Source: Amyloporia xantha | Lineage: Eukaryota; Basidiomycota; Agaricomycetes; Polyporales; Adustoporiaceae | Length of the DNA stretch: 64,000 nt | NCBI GenBank assembly: GCA_036971615.1 | Contig: JAYKKR010000007.1 | Location: 1,426,001 to 1,490,000 of the forward strand | Direction: 5' to 3' | Shown: positions 33,732 through 46,700 of the stretch, piece after piece | Position numbering within the stretch: the first letter of the stretch is position 1 | Layout: each line of letters begins with the position of its first letter | Position numbers and translations under genes: made by a program | The notes under the pieces: model-generated | What the model was told of the DNA's origin: nothing | What the model saw: only the letters and a program-made list of their open reading frames with translations | Database searches by the model: none

Positions 33732-35484
33732 TTATATAATTTTATTCTTGTGGAGGTCTAGAATTTCCTCTGCTGAGTAACCTAGATCCTGCAAAATCTG
33801 ACAAAGTATTCAATTCACTATTTATTCTTGGTCTTATGAACCTACCTCAGAGGTATGCTGTGAAAGCCATGGAGGTGATCTTGTCACTGGCATTCTTTTG
33901 CCATTATACATAACTGGAGGTGCAACCATCTTGATTTTGCCTGCACGTGGATGCTTGTGTTGATGTGATGAATAACAGTTCTTTGTAGTGAGTATCCAGG
34001 ACAATTACCTCAATATCAATTACCATTCCTCGAGAAATTGCTTGTGGATGCTGAAATGTCTGTTTGATATTGTTGACAGGACCAAATGGTATGCTATATA
34101 TTCATCAGGTAGAAGCTTCAGTTCATGAGGATAAAACATACCCTAAGCCAGAGAAGGTTTGTAGCCAATGTTCCTGTGTATGTTGCATCAACTTATCTTC
34201 AATAATCTTGATGAGCTGTTTTCTGTTGGCAACCCTAGCTGCATTGCTTGAAAATCTGGAATCAGCTGCTAATTCTGGCTGCTGGAGAATGTGCTGAGTC
34301 AGGATGCTGAACTTCAATAAAACAGTCAAAATCTCATGTGAATGACATCTGAAAATAATATGACCTGTTTGTCATTACCAGCCCCAATCATTAGGAACCC
34401 ATCTTGGCATGGAAAAACCTGGTATGGGACAATGGAAGGATGTGATGTCCCATGGCGAGTTGCTTCTTGACCAGTAATCAGAAAATTAGAGGCAATATTG
34501 GCAAGTCCAGCCAACTGTAGGCACTTTGTTGAACACTAGAGAAATAGATGATAAAAGCCCACCCACCTGGGACTCAAACAGATTGCAATCAATGTGTACA
34601 CCTTTCCCAGTCTGTTGCCTTGATAAGATGGCTGCCATGATTGCACCATGCATATAAAGACCAGTGGCAATATCTGTCACAGCTACACCCACTTTGCAAG
34701 GAGGGCCATCTGGTTCACCAGTGCTAAACATTTGCCATGAATTGATGCATATGCTGAAAGAGATATGATATGTTTGACAAACATATGCATCAACCCAGCT
34801 TCAGCCTCAATTACTACATCATATCCTGCAGCATGTCTGTATGGGCCAGTCTGCCCATAACCTGTGAAGTGTGAATGTCTTATTGATGTGAGTCTCTGAA
34901 CAATATGATACCTGTTATGCTAGCATAGATCAGTCGGGGATTTATCCTGTGGCAGTCTTCCCAGCCTAGGCCCATCGTCGCAAGTTTGCCCGATACATAG
35001 TTTTCGACCAGTACGTCAGCCTGCTGAACAAGCTTGTGCAAGATTGCAAGCCCTTCAGGACGCTTGAAATTAACAGTGAGCGACCTCTTGTTCCGATTGA
35101 CAGCAAGGAAGTAAGCGGATTCGGGAGGAAGATGGGACGACTCGGCCGGTGCAGATGCAGATAGAGGCGCAGACGGCGGATGCCATGACCCTGTGGTGAA
35201 CATGTCAAGCTACTTCGCGGCGACAATGAGTCTTACTTACTGGTGTCGTCGCCTCTCGAGACCTCCTCCACTTTGATCACATCTGCGCCAAGGTCACCCA
35301 ACAACATCGTAGCAGTGGGCCCGGCCAATACACGCGTCAGATCGATGACTTTGAGGCCATGTAAAGGTGGAGGAATGCCCGAGGATGCTTGTACCAAAGA
35401 GCGAGAATGTACGTGTACAGCGCGCAGAGGGCGAAGCCGAAGGGAAGCGACGGCGAACATAAGAGTCGATAGCGTACACAGCAC
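33732..35484 (-). CDS. CoA-transferase family III (SUGCT/CaiB-like), mitochondrial
   Basis: Nine exons (35484-35241, 35190-34912, 34861-34783, 34723-34567, 34514-34365, 34311-34142, 34093-34009, 33953-33846, 33797-33732) join to 445 aa, the usual length of succinyl-CoA:glutarate CoA-transferases. Family motifs: '[19 protein letters not shown]', 'GADVIKVE', 'DDTRSW', '[11 protein letters not shown]', 'GYGQTGPY', 'GEPDGPP', and the catalytic Asp in '[10 protein letters not shown]'. The Arg-rich first ~28 residues look like a mitochondrial presequence. Family members move CoA from succinyl-CoA to a dicarboxylic acid such as glutarate in lysine breakdown; the exact acceptor cannot be read from sequence. 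It is divergent from KGD1 across 181 bp. The part below about 34,915 is nearly CpG-free but still open. Confidence 0.9.
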
Positions 35485-35665
35485 TCGCTATTGGCTCTGT
35501 CGACGGTGAAACCGGCAGAGGGTTGGGCGAGATCTCGTGAGAATCGGATCCGACGCCCGACGCGAGACGGAGGCCAAAAGCGGACGTCAACGCGTTGTGC
35601 GCGTCTCGTCAACTTCCTGCACCAGGTCCACCACCAGGTCCACCACCCATCCTGTCCTCCCCATA
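35485..35665. promoter_or_regulatory. Divergent promoter, CoA-transferase / KGD1
   Basis: Only 181 bp separate the two start codons. An ATTGGC (CCAAT box, inverted) lies at about 35,490. CpG-rich. Both products are mitochondrial and linked through succinyl-CoA, so shared control is plausible. Confidence 0.6.
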
Positions 35666-38600
35666 ATGTTCCCTAGGCATGTCCTTCGACGCCTGCCTCA
35701 GGTAGCCCAAGGCTCTCAGCTTCTCCGCGCTGGCGCCCCCTTCTCTCCCCGTTTCCTGGCTACTGCGGCCCCCCCGTCTCCCAATGACCCCTTCGCCAAC
35801 GGAACCAACGCCTACTATGTCGAGGAGATGTATCGACACTGGCGGCAGGATCCTAAATCCGTCCATGTCTCTTGGGACGTCTACTTCTCCGGTATGGACA
35901 GGGGCCTGCCAAGTCAGAAAGCTTTCCAGCCGCCGCCCAACCTTGTCCCTGCTCCTGCTGACGGCGCGCCCGCTTTGCATGCTAGTGGAGGTGCTGAGCT
36001 TGACGACCATTTGAAGGTATGCATTTACTCTATATGTATGAATGATATACCTATTTCTTCGCCAGGTTCAATTACTAGTGCGTGCTTATCAAGTACGAGG
36101 TCATCACGTCGCCGACTTGGATCCTCTCGGCATTCTTGACGCCGACCTCAACGACGTACACCCGCCGGAGCTCGAGCTCAGCCGCTATGGCTTTACCGAG
36201 CGTGATCTAGAGAAGCAAATTGCTCTGGGTCCTGGTATCCTGCCTCACTTCGCCACCGAGGACCGCAAGTCAATGTCTCTGGGCGAAGTAATCGATGTCT
36301 GCAAGCGCATATATTGTAAGCCCTTTCGTTTCTACTCTACGATTCAGATGTTAACTTGATTACGTAGGTGGCGCCGTTGGATACCAGTATATACATATCC
36401 CCGACAAAGAGCAATGCGACTGGATCCGCGAGCGCATCGAGATCCCGAAGCCTTGGAACTACACTGTCGACGAGAAACGAATGGTACTTGATCGTCTTAT
36501 CTGGTCTGAAACATTCGAACAGTTCCTGGCCAGCAAGCACCCGAATGAGAAGCGATTTGGGTTAGAGGGTTGCGAGTCCTTGATACCGGGTATGAAGGCG
36601 CTCATTGACCGTTCGGTTGAACATGGTGTCAAGCATGTGACAATTGGCATGCCACATCGAGGACGTCTCAATGTACTCGCCAACGTCATTCGCAAACCGG
36701 TTGAGGCCATTTTGAACGAGTTTTCTGGTACAGCTGACGACGATGACTTCCCTGCGGGTGATGTGAAGTATCATCTTGGCGCGAATTATGTTCGCCCGAC
36801 ACCCTCCGGCAAGAAAGTCTCCCTTTCCCTCGTTGCCAACCCGTCGCATCTGGAAGCCGAGGACCCCGTTGTCTTAGGCAAGACCAGGGGCCTTCAGCAT
36901 TTCGAACAGGATGAGGCAAACCACAACACGGCGATGGGTGTCCTCTTACATGGAGACGCTGCGTTTGCTGGACAAGGTGTGGTATACGAGACCATGGGCT
37001 TCCATAATCTTCCAAACTACGGCACAGGCGGTACAATTCATCTCATCGTCAATAATCAGATAGGTTTCACCACCGATCCTCGCTTCGCACGTTCAACTCC
37101 TTATCCGTCTGACATTGCGAAAGCCATTGATGCTCCCATATTCCACGTCAACGGCGATAACGTCGAGGCCGTGAACTTCGTATGTCAACTTGCTGCTGAC
37201 TGGCGCGCGAAGTGGAAGAGGGATGTCGTCGTGGATATCGTTTGCTACCGGCGGCATGGTCACAACGAGACTGATCAACCGAGCTTCACCCAGCCGCGCA
37301 TGTACAAGGCTATTGAAAAGCAGCCTACACCGCTCACGCAGTACTCGAAGTTTTTGGTCGACCGAGGGACGTTTACAGAAAGAGACATTGAGGAACACAA
37401 AAAGTGGGTCTGGGGCATGCTCGAGAAGGCGGCTAGTGCTGCCAAGGACTACGTTCCTACAAGTAAGGAATGGCTCTCTGCTTCGTGGCAGGGATTCCCA
37501 TCTCCAAAGCAACTAGCCGAGGAGACGCTGCCTACCCGTGACACTGGTTCGACGGAAGATGTTCTGAAGCGCATTGGCAAGGCGATATCCTCATACCCCG
37601 ATGGCTTCACTCCTCACCGTAATCTCGCACGTATCCTCACCAACCGCGGCAAAACGGTCGAAGAGGGCCGCAACATAGATTGGGCCACAGCCGAGGCACT
37701 CGCGTTTGGGTCCTTAGCCTTGGAAAAAATCCATGTCCGCGTGTCAGGCCAAGATGTAGAACGCGGTACTTTTTCCCAGCGCCACGCAGTCATTCACGAT
37801 CAAGCTAATGAGCAACAATATGTTCCTCTGAACGATTTGGGTTCGAATCAGGCTCGATTCGTGGTCTGCAACTCCTCTCTGTCTGAGTTCGGTGCACTGG
37901 GCTTCGAACTTGGCTATTCTCTTGTATCTCCGGACGCGTTGACGATCTGGGAAGCTCAATTCGGTGACTTCGCCAATAATGCGCAATGTATCATCGATCA
38001 GTTCATCGCCTCGGGTGAGAGGAAATGGTTGCAGCGCACTGGGCTGGTTATGAGCTTGCCGCATGGTTTCGATGGTCAGGGTCCTGAACATTCGAGTGGC
38101 AGGTTGGAACGGTTCCTGCAATTGTGTGACGATCACCCTCAGAATTTCCCTACCCCGGAGAAGATTGAACGTCAACACCAAGATTGCAATATGCAGATCG
38201 TCTACCCCACGTAAGTCTAATAATTTGGTCTGCCTGCTCCAATCTAATCGTCCTTGTGTAGAACCCCGGCAAACTATGTATGTTCTATCACAGGATGAAC
38301 CGTGCTGCCTTGTAGTTCTCATTGTTGGTCTACAGTTCCATGTTCTTCGTCGTCAGATTCACCGCGACTTCCGCAAACCGGCATGTGATCCCCTGCAGTG
38401 TTCTTGAACTTGTTCTCACACTCTCTTGCAGCTGATTGTATTCTTCTCGAAATCGCTTCTTCGCCACCCCAAGGCTCGGTCCGAGCTATCGGAGATGATT
38501 GGGGAAACTCACTTCCAGCGGTATATACCTGATCCTCATCCTGAAAACCTCGTTCCCCCCGAGCAGGTAAGACGGCACATTCTCTGCACTGGTAAGCCTT

Positions 38601-39163
38601 TCCACTCTGAGCAATTATGTGGCGCTCATCTCGACAACTCGACAACACTGCGTGTAGGCCAAGTATATCAAACACTTCTGCAAGAGCGCGAGGACAAGAA
38701 TATAAATGACGTTGTGATCAGCCGCTTGGAGCAGATCTCTCCGTTCCCCTACGACCTGGTATGTGGTCCGAGAATATATATCATTGCATTCCTATCTCAC
38801 ATTGGTTTCAGCTCACGCCTCATCTTGATAAATATCCTAATGCTGATCTGCTGTGGTGTCAGGCGAGTAGTCTTTTTCCCGGCCTCCTATTTTCTTTCTG
38901 TTAACGGAAATAACAGGAGGAGCCTCTGAACAACGGTGCTTGGACATACGTCGCTCCTCGTATATTGACCGCAGCGAAAGAGACCGAGCACCACAAAGGG
39001 AAGTATCCCCTGTATGCTGGCCGCGATCCCACCAGTTCTGTTGCCACAGGGAGCAAGGTACGGTCAAAGTAATTGCGCCATTTCCTTTCTGACTCTCTTG
39101 TCCCGACAGGCCATGCACAAGAAACAGATAGAGGCCTTCCTTGCGACGGCTTTTGGATCGTGA
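35666..39163 (+). CDS. KGD1: 2-oxoglutarate dehydrogenase E1 component
   Basis: Ten exons (35666-36016, 36066-36315, 36368-38210, 38262-38277, 38336-38380, 38432-38591, 38658-38758, 38812-38862, 38917-39057, 39110-39163) give 1,003 aa, close to yeast Kgd1. The product is the thiamine-diphosphate-dependent E1 of the mitochondrial 2-oxoglutarate dehydrogenase complex in the TCA cycle. Seen: an Arg-rich presequence ending near 'FLATAAPP', '[17 protein letters not shown]', '[14 protein letters not shown]', the ThDP segment '[17 protein letters not shown]' with '[11 protein letters not shown]', '[17 protein letters not shown]', and '[20 protein letters not shown]'. Introns 38,381-38,431 and 38,863-38,916 appear to start with GC rather than GT. 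The 16-nt exon 4 is unusual but keeps phase. Confidence 0.96.
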
Positions 39164-39748
39164 TTGTATCAGATTGGATTTTTCATACTTGTTGTCAGTA
39201 CACTTACCGTAATGCATTGTCATCTGTCATATCATACGCATCCAAATTTGATTGCAAAGGTCGCTGAATCGTTGCCGATGGTGGATGTTCTTACTGTTGA
39301 TCAAGTAGAACCGGTTTGTATATCTGACCACCGCTTTTTCTTCGACCGTGTACATACTCGGAATCATTGGTGTTGTCTACCATGCTATGTGTATGGGTAT
39401 TTACCTCTGGACGTACAAATCCTCACCCTCTGTCCGAGTACTGTACTTTCCGTTCTGACTTCGACCAATAACGACTAATCTCCATGACTCGACCTGCGTC
39501 TACAGAGTCCTGATGCACCTTGGTCCTGAACTTGTGCTCGGGAAATCCTGGTATACATTGGGAACACTAGCTACGTATGAAACAGTATGACAGTCTGATA
39601 GCGGTCGCGTGTGTAGCGGAAGCAATTCTTGAGTGGGGTCCGATGGAGTACCGTACGTGTTCGACTTTCACGGAATACGCGCCGGACTCAGTCGAGATGG
39701 GGACCCAAGTACGCTGCCAGTTTACGTCCATGAATTCCCTTGGTTTGC
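39164..39748. other. Intergenic spacer between convergent KGD1 and BMS1
   Basis: 585 bp with no gene seen. It should contain both 3' ends. Open frames on the plus strand here run into the antisense of BMS1 and are not credible genes. Confidence 0.5.
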
Positions 39749-42700
39749 TCAGGTCCTCTGGCGTTTACGCCCTCTGCTTCCTTCTTCCGCTTCAACTTCC
39801 CGTTTGTTCCTTATGCCCGCGAGTCGCATATGCTCCTTCCGTTTCTCCTTATCCTTCTCATTCCTGCTCGCCTCCTCCTTTTGTACCTTCTGTCGATGAG
39901 CTGCTCGACGTTGCTCTTGCTTCTCCTTTCGCCGAGCAACTTGATCCTTACGCAACGCCCGCATTTGCTGTAACAATGCGATCGCTTTCTTTTCTTCAGG
40001 CTCCAAGACAACTGCCCGCTTCTGCAAGTACGTCTGATGCTGCTGCTGCTTGATGAGCTTGGGTTTTGATGCATAAGGGAGTGCTGCCTGCAGCTTCTTC
40101 GGTACTCTCAGTGAATTGAAACGACGCGCTGGTCGCTCGATATGCTTGTAGGTGGAATTGACGTTTAAAGGGGTTTTTAGACCTTCTTCCTTGCGTACTT
40201 GACCAGTCAGACGCATGCCAACCCACTGACGCTTCTCGGACAACAAGAGCGAAGTGACAGGACTGTAGAACTTTCGAGGCTCAATGGAATACCAGGCTCG
40301 AAGGAAGACGATATCTACGGCAGAAGGTAAGAAATTCCAGCCTGGTTCAATACAAACGGTCCACATACCGCTCATGAGTATCTTGTCCTCAAAAGTAGCT
40401 CTGAAGGAGCCATCAGGTTTCGCAAGTGCTTTCTTTATTTGCCCCCGAATTCCGGACACTGTGCGAATATTGGCGCCCTCGAACTTCGCTACCTCGAGCG
40501 CGCTAGTAAACATGTCTTTGATAAAGGCAGTATTCTTGAATATTTTGTACGGTACGCCTGTTAATTTGAGCTTCTTGACAATTTTCGCAGATCGGTCGAC
40601 ATCGAGTACGACCCCCGTAGCAGAGACTCGGAATCCAGCGACATCGGCCGAGATTGAATTGAACGCGCAAAAGCCCGTGTTGGGCAAGCTGATAGGACCA
40701 TAGAACGTGGCGTAACAGTGCATATGTTCCGGAGTGTACTTGAGCATGCGCATACGGATTGAATGGTCATCGAGGGTGTAGATAGGGATAGTCTGGAAAC
40801 GTCGCCATCCTATCGAAAATATCAAGGGATCATTGGTTTTGAGCGTCTTCGTGTACCACCTGTGGCGCTTGATGCGGACTTGAACGTATCCAAATCGTTC
40901 CTCCGAAGGAAGCAGTCCGCCGACCACGAGAGGGTATGATGGATCAAAATGCTCGATCATTTCGCATGGTACGCCAGCCAACTCGATGCGCACATAGGTT
41001 CCCGGACGATAACCTTCTAAAAGGGCGCGTGCCTCCGCGTCAATGCCGTCGAATTCAGCACGGTTGAGCTCAAGCTGTCTAGCCATATGCTCTTTCTGCT
41101 CTTCATAAAAATCCACTTTTGAGGTGTCCGCATCGTCATACTGCTCGTCAAACTTCCGCTTGAGAGCCTCCTTCTTTGCTGCGAGTGCAGTAGCACGAGA
41201 AGGCTGTCCTTCGGCTGTAGAAGGTGACCCACGAGCCAGACCACTGGTTTCTGGACTACCGTCATCATCTCCATCGGGAAACGTAGGATCGCCGTTTGCA
41301 GATGATTGCTCTGCAGATGACTCTCCCGTGATAAAGAGATTGCGAATAGAGTCAAGCAGAAGATCATCCTCCCATTGTTTGAAATCTTCTGCTTCAACGA
41401 CTACCTTCGTCATATCCGACTGCCCCGCCGCTTCCGCGGATTCGTTCATCGCCACAGTGAAAAAATCCTCGTCGTCTATTGATCCACCAGCCGTCCGCTG
41501 GCGGGTTGCGGTGGAGGATTTTCCGCCTGTGCAGATCTCCATCGCAGATAAGGACGTCATGTAGATCAATTTAGTCCAATCTTTGCGTTTATTGTTGCGC
41601 GAATTCTGGGCAGACAATGCATGCGCTCCCATCGCAAGATTTGACTTCCACTTTGGTACTTCTGCTTCGGCCTCAAGTGAATCGGCCTCGTCGCTCTCAA
41701 TATCCACCTCAGCATCACCATCAAACCGCACTCGATGACCGTTATTACTGAGGCTAGCTTCGCCACCATAGTCGCCCATATCGGAATCGCTCTCCGCATA
41801 GTCAACTTCTTTCCCTTGGGCTTCGTGTTGGGGAAGACCACGCATCGATCGATGGACGCTACGCAGCGTCGAACGTCCATGATCTCCAAGTGTAGGAGAC
41901 GTCGTCTCGTCGTCAGACATATCTGACGCCAAATCTTCTTCGTCCAAAAGTGATCCAGATTCTGTGTCCTCAGTATCGCTGTCACTGGCTTCGGAATCAT
42001 CTTCGGAGTCCAGTTGGTTGTCTGTTAGCTGGCTGGTCCCATTCTCCGATCCTTCGTCCTCGTCCTCGATCCTGGGAAGATCCTGAGGAGCACCAGCCGT
42101 GAGCGTCAGCGGTCGTGCCGATGACCCTAGTAATTTGATTTGACTCCGAGAAACAGCGTCGTCAAGAGTATCCGTCACGTCCTGCAGATCCATCACCATT
42201 TTCTCCCCTTCTCCGTGAGGCACTGTGATACTGACATAAGTGTCGCATCTTCTCCAACGCCCGTACAGGAACACTCACTGTCTGTACTTCCTCGAGTAAA
42301 ATTACCCGGTACATTTATGTAGACAGCATCCTTGTCATACACCATGCCTCCAACGTCGCTCATGGGAGCATGCACCAACAACTTCTTCTTTTCGCTAAGC
42401 TTCCGTCGTTTCTCTGAATCCGCGTCGGGGAGGGGACATGGGTCTCCCAGGCCTGTGACACTTGTCATATCAAGATCGCCGACACCCGGAATATGCAGTT
42501 TCATGCCAAGACGTAAATTAGTGCCATGGAGATATCCATAGACCGTCACTTTGCGATCACACTTGCCCTTCGATGAACGAATCTCTTCACGGGGAGTGAG
42601 ATCTTCTATGCGGTCGGCGAGTAGGTACGGATGGGAATTACGGAAGACCAGCGGGCGGAATTTCATGACGCTGATGAAGCGTGAAAGATTCAAAATCTCA

Positions 42701-43469
42701 GTATCGGGATATCGACCGTTGAGAACGCCGGAGAGATAAAAAAGCTTTGCCCCCTGGTATATCTCCGTCCAGAAGCGCTTCTTCAGAGCTTTCTTCGTGG
42801 CACGAAGAGTAGCCGCCTTCTTGATGAGGTCTAAATGTGTCAGGATACCGATCACCTTAGGGAACCCATGGGACTGTAGCACATTCAGGAACTCAAATGT
42901 TTCCTAGCGTAAGGTTAGCGACACTCTCGTACATTGAACTGTGAGTCGTACCATCTCAAACCCATACGAGCCGTCAATCATGAGGAGGACGAGGTCAGCT
43001 ATCTTAGCAATGTCAATCATTGAATTGAGATCGCTGTTGCATTCGATGAAAGTGATCCTTTTCTTCTTTCCGCTGACAACCGTTACAGGACCTTGTACAT
43101 GGCTAAGGGTTTGCTTGGTATGACGGCGCACAAGCGATTTCAGTAGGGTGGTCTTGCCTACACCGGGAGGACCAACGATAGCTACAATCACAGGAGGAGG
43201 TTGGTCGTCGGGGGTGCGGTTGACCAGAGGAACATGAAGGCGCGTTTGCTCGCGTTCTACGTTACGGCGTCCCTGGCGATCTGCACGGCGACCAGATTTC
43301 GGAGCAAACGCCTGCGGTAGCACGGTAAAAATGCGGCTTTTTGATGTTGAAAGAGACTCACCTTTTCATTGAAGCCGTGCTGCTTTTCCTTCCCTTTGGC
43401 TTTGCTCTTCTTCTCCGCTTTTGCTCCTGAGTGCGCCGGGCGGTGAGCCTTGTGTGTTTGCTCTTCCAT
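39749..43469 (-). CDS. BMS1: Ribosome biogenesis GTPase BMS1
   Basis: Four exons (43469-43362, 43311-42952, 42903-42279, 42222-39749) give 1,188 aa, the size of yeast Bms1. The protein acts in the nucleolar SSU processome for 40S subunit maturation with Rcl1. Seen: Lys-rich N-terminus '[20 protein letters not shown]', P-loop '[18 protein letters not shown]', '[20 protein letters not shown]' and '[11 protein letters not shown]', '[10 protein letters not shown]', '[10 protein letters not shown]', a long acidic Asp/Glu/Ser centre, and the C-terminal AARP2CN/DUF663 part ('[20 protein letters not shown]', '[20 protein letters not shown]', '[10 protein letters not shown]'), ending in a basic coiled tail. 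As usual for Bms1, the P-loop domain is circular in order relative to Ras. It is divergent from the Cep57-like gene. Confidence 0.96.
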
Positions 43470-43763
43470 TTGGTTACAGTTACGTGGTTTATATAAACCA
43501 AACGCAGTCCGAGGGGGAATAGAGACAACAGTGTATACAGACAGAGTGCAATAATAAAATTCAATTATTTGTCCCGGCGCTGCTTTCTGAGCGTCGATCG
43601 CATTACATAATCGTAGATGCCATAAATCGCGGGCACGTGATCAGCGCGTCTTGTTGAACCCATCCTCGAGGTTGACGCCCAACACTCGACCTCTTATTTC
43701 TCTGTTCTTGTGTACATCGCTCAGCCTTCCACACTTCACCATAGCGATACCCCTGGCTAGACA
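43470..43763. promoter_or_regulatory. Divergent promoter BMS1 / Cep57-like gene
   Basis: 294 bp separate the start codons. A perfect 14-bp palindrome GGTTTATATAAACC sits at 43,486-43,499, very near the BMS1 start, and could be a TATA element in either direction. Confidence 0.5.
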
Positions 43764-46700
43764 ATGTCTCGACGCTCGTCGAACTTTGATCTCAGCATTC
43801 GTGGCGACGAGCTCGAACAGAATCGCATCCAGCTTGAACACAATCTACAGCACACTGATCTATCTCTCCACCTCTCCTCTACTCCGGAGGATTTTTCAGA
43901 CGTTGAATATCCTCGCCACAATTCCGCGCCATCTCCATTCTCTGCATTTGCTTCCTTTGAGCAGCGGTCTGGTGACCACTTCGAGCCTAGTGAACACAGC
44001 CAGTACCACGCATGGTCGTTTCGGTCCTTCAATCAAGACGAAAGCCTCAACCATATTGGTGGAGAAACTGTGTCAACTGCCGCTCATCACGCCAGTGCTC
44101 TGACACTTAGTGCTGGTCTTGGCGGGAGAGGGCACAGAAGAGATGTCAGCCTTAGCGGTGCTGAATACGACCCCGATCGACCTCTCCAAGGCATTATGGC
44201 AGGCATCAACAGCTGTTTCAGTGCCCTAGACGCTGACAATACTAAATCAAAGCCAATGGTATGTGTTTTTGTCCGGCAGTACATCCCGGTCACTCGCTTT
44301 TCGGGCTGTTCAGAATGCGATCAGCGGCTGTGGATAATTCAGGTCTGATAATTCTTGCTTCTGACTGACAGGCCTCAAGAACCGTTGACTTTGATCCTCT
44401 CGTTGTTGATGACACGGCGGAATTTGATCGGGTACTTCAATCAGGCCACGCACGATTACCGTCCTCTATGCTACGCTCTCCTATCTCCTCCCTCGCCTCT
44501 TCTAGTTCAGTCTCAGAACCGACATCCACCCCACCAGGATCTCCTTCCTCCAGACCCAAACTCACAGATGCGCTGCATGCAGTCCATTTCTCGCCAAAAC
44601 GGCCACGCAGTGCCCAATCTCAAGCCCCACTACGCTCTTATGCCAACAGTCGTTCATTCTCCTCACCTTCTGTTGCCAAATCGATTGCAAATCCACTGGA
44701 TCGTTCACGACCATCTGCTGTGCAACAGGAGAGTGGCGCAGCTGATGGTACTGCCCATTCCTACGGTCATCAACAGTCACTTTCCTACATTCCTGCTGAT
44801 CCGGAAGTCAATGTACAGCCTGCGACTCCATCCATGGCAAACAGTTCCAAGTTCGGCAAAATGGCACGGAGCTTGGCGCAAGAAATCCAACTGGAAAAAG
44901 CCCGTCCTAGAGGCTTCCCTCGTGATCGTGATGTGGCTCAGAGCGCACATATGCATAGTACGGTGCGTGATTCCAGGGTAGCCAAGCAAGGCAAGGAGCG
45001 AAACCCGTTCCAGGACATTGCAAACCAGACACATGGCTTTCCGAAGACGATCCCTACCCCAGTGCAAAGCGGGCGATCAAAAACACCCTCGAAAGGTCGA
45101 GTACATTTGCCAGATGTAACGGGTCTGACGAGTGCGGTGGGATCCCCTGCTAAAGTTGGCATGGAATTCTACAAGTTCGATGGGAGAGACGACGGAGAGA
45201 ACGAAGGTACATCTTCCTGTTTTCAAATGAATTAGCTCCGCTCAATGCGGCTTTCATGACAGCACGACTATTCGCAACTCTTAACGTTGTGCAATCCAAG
45301 CTAGCTTTCCTCGAGACTGAGAACAGTATCTCACGTCGGCGGGTGCATGAATTGGAGCTAGAGCTGGAGGCTTGTAAGCAGGAGGTGGCACGAGAACGAA
45401 CGAAAGTTCTACAACAAGAGGAACTCGTGGCTCAGCGTGCAGCAGATGTTGTTGGCAGGGAGAGGGAGCGCCTTGCAAACCTGAGTAGGCAGCCGAGAGG
45501 GAAGGTCAAGCCTCAGAACCGAATGTCTCACTTTGAAGGTCCGGACAGGGGTAATGAGAGTCGTTATAAAGAAGCAGTTGAGGAGAAGAAGGGTAAGTCC
45601 TCAGTCACTTCTGGCAAGGGATGACAAGGTGACCGATTGACCTAGCTTTGGAAGCCTTGATCGCTACGTTGCGTAGCCATTTATCGCGCCTCACCGCCGA
45701 ACTTTCTGAACACCAACGACTCCTTACGGATCTCCGCACATTGCGGGACTCTGATGCTTACGCTTTAGCTGAGAAGAGCAAAGATGTCGATAAGTTGCGT
45801 CAAGAAGTCGAGCGATTGGCGGGAGAGGTCGAGGTTCTGAGGGGGGTTGTAGAAGAAGGCCTGAAAGAAAGACGCAACGTCAGAGAACAGCTTTCGCGTG
45901 ATCTGACGCAGGTCAGCGGCGACGAGCGGAGTGGAGAGTCGAGTCTGCGCCTGGACGACGACGGTGACTCTCAAAGTGCGGTGGCGGACGATGCAGAAGC
46001 TTCTACTGCTAGTGAATCTGACGTCGAAGAAGACGGAACCTCAGAACATTCGGAACGCCACTCACTCACCCGACATGCAGAATGCGTTGACAAGACGATG
46101 CGGACGGACCATGCCACCCTGGGTTCCTCTCAACATGATGAACTGAGCACGAGACCTTTTGTAGATGCTGGCGAGTTGAATCGCATAGCTGCGGATGTTC
46201 AGGAGCGGCGTTCCGAACGATCCGAATCGTCGTCGTCAGCTTCGAGTCTCCAAGTGAAGAGTCGCTCATTATCAGGATCGCACGCATCGGGCTTGTCGCG
46301 TTGTACGTCGCCCGCAAATTCCATGCGGTCTTCAAGAATAGTAGACACATCACAGGCTACCCATCAGGAATGTGGCAATGACACTATGACTGGTGCGGCT
46401 CGCCCAACTGCATCCACCGCTCCAGTTTCCGCACCGAATGTCCGCGATGTGGCAACAGAATCACAGATTCCCTCTTCATTCCGTCCCACAACACCAACTC
46501 CTCTGCGCGCTCTCGAGGAAGTCCGATCGCGGACTGAACCCAAGGTGAATCCTGGAGAACATGTCGACGCTCCCCAGGTAACTCCATTCCCACGTATCCG
46601 CGGAGCTCATATGGAACGTTTGTTCTTCTCGGCACCCGAACATAATACACAGACTTGCACAGTCTGCCATCGTCGCAGGAAATACCAGCGAGCACCCTTT

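Noticed and set aside
39577..40053. Plus-strand open frame of 158 codons downstream of KGD1
   Set aside because: It overlaps the 3' end of BMS1 antisense and has Ser/Pro/Leu composition typical of a shadow frame, with no motif or splice support.
41124..41564. Plus-strand frames across 40,284-42,541
   Set aside because: They are antisense to the conserved BMS1 coding sequence and only reflect its codon structure.
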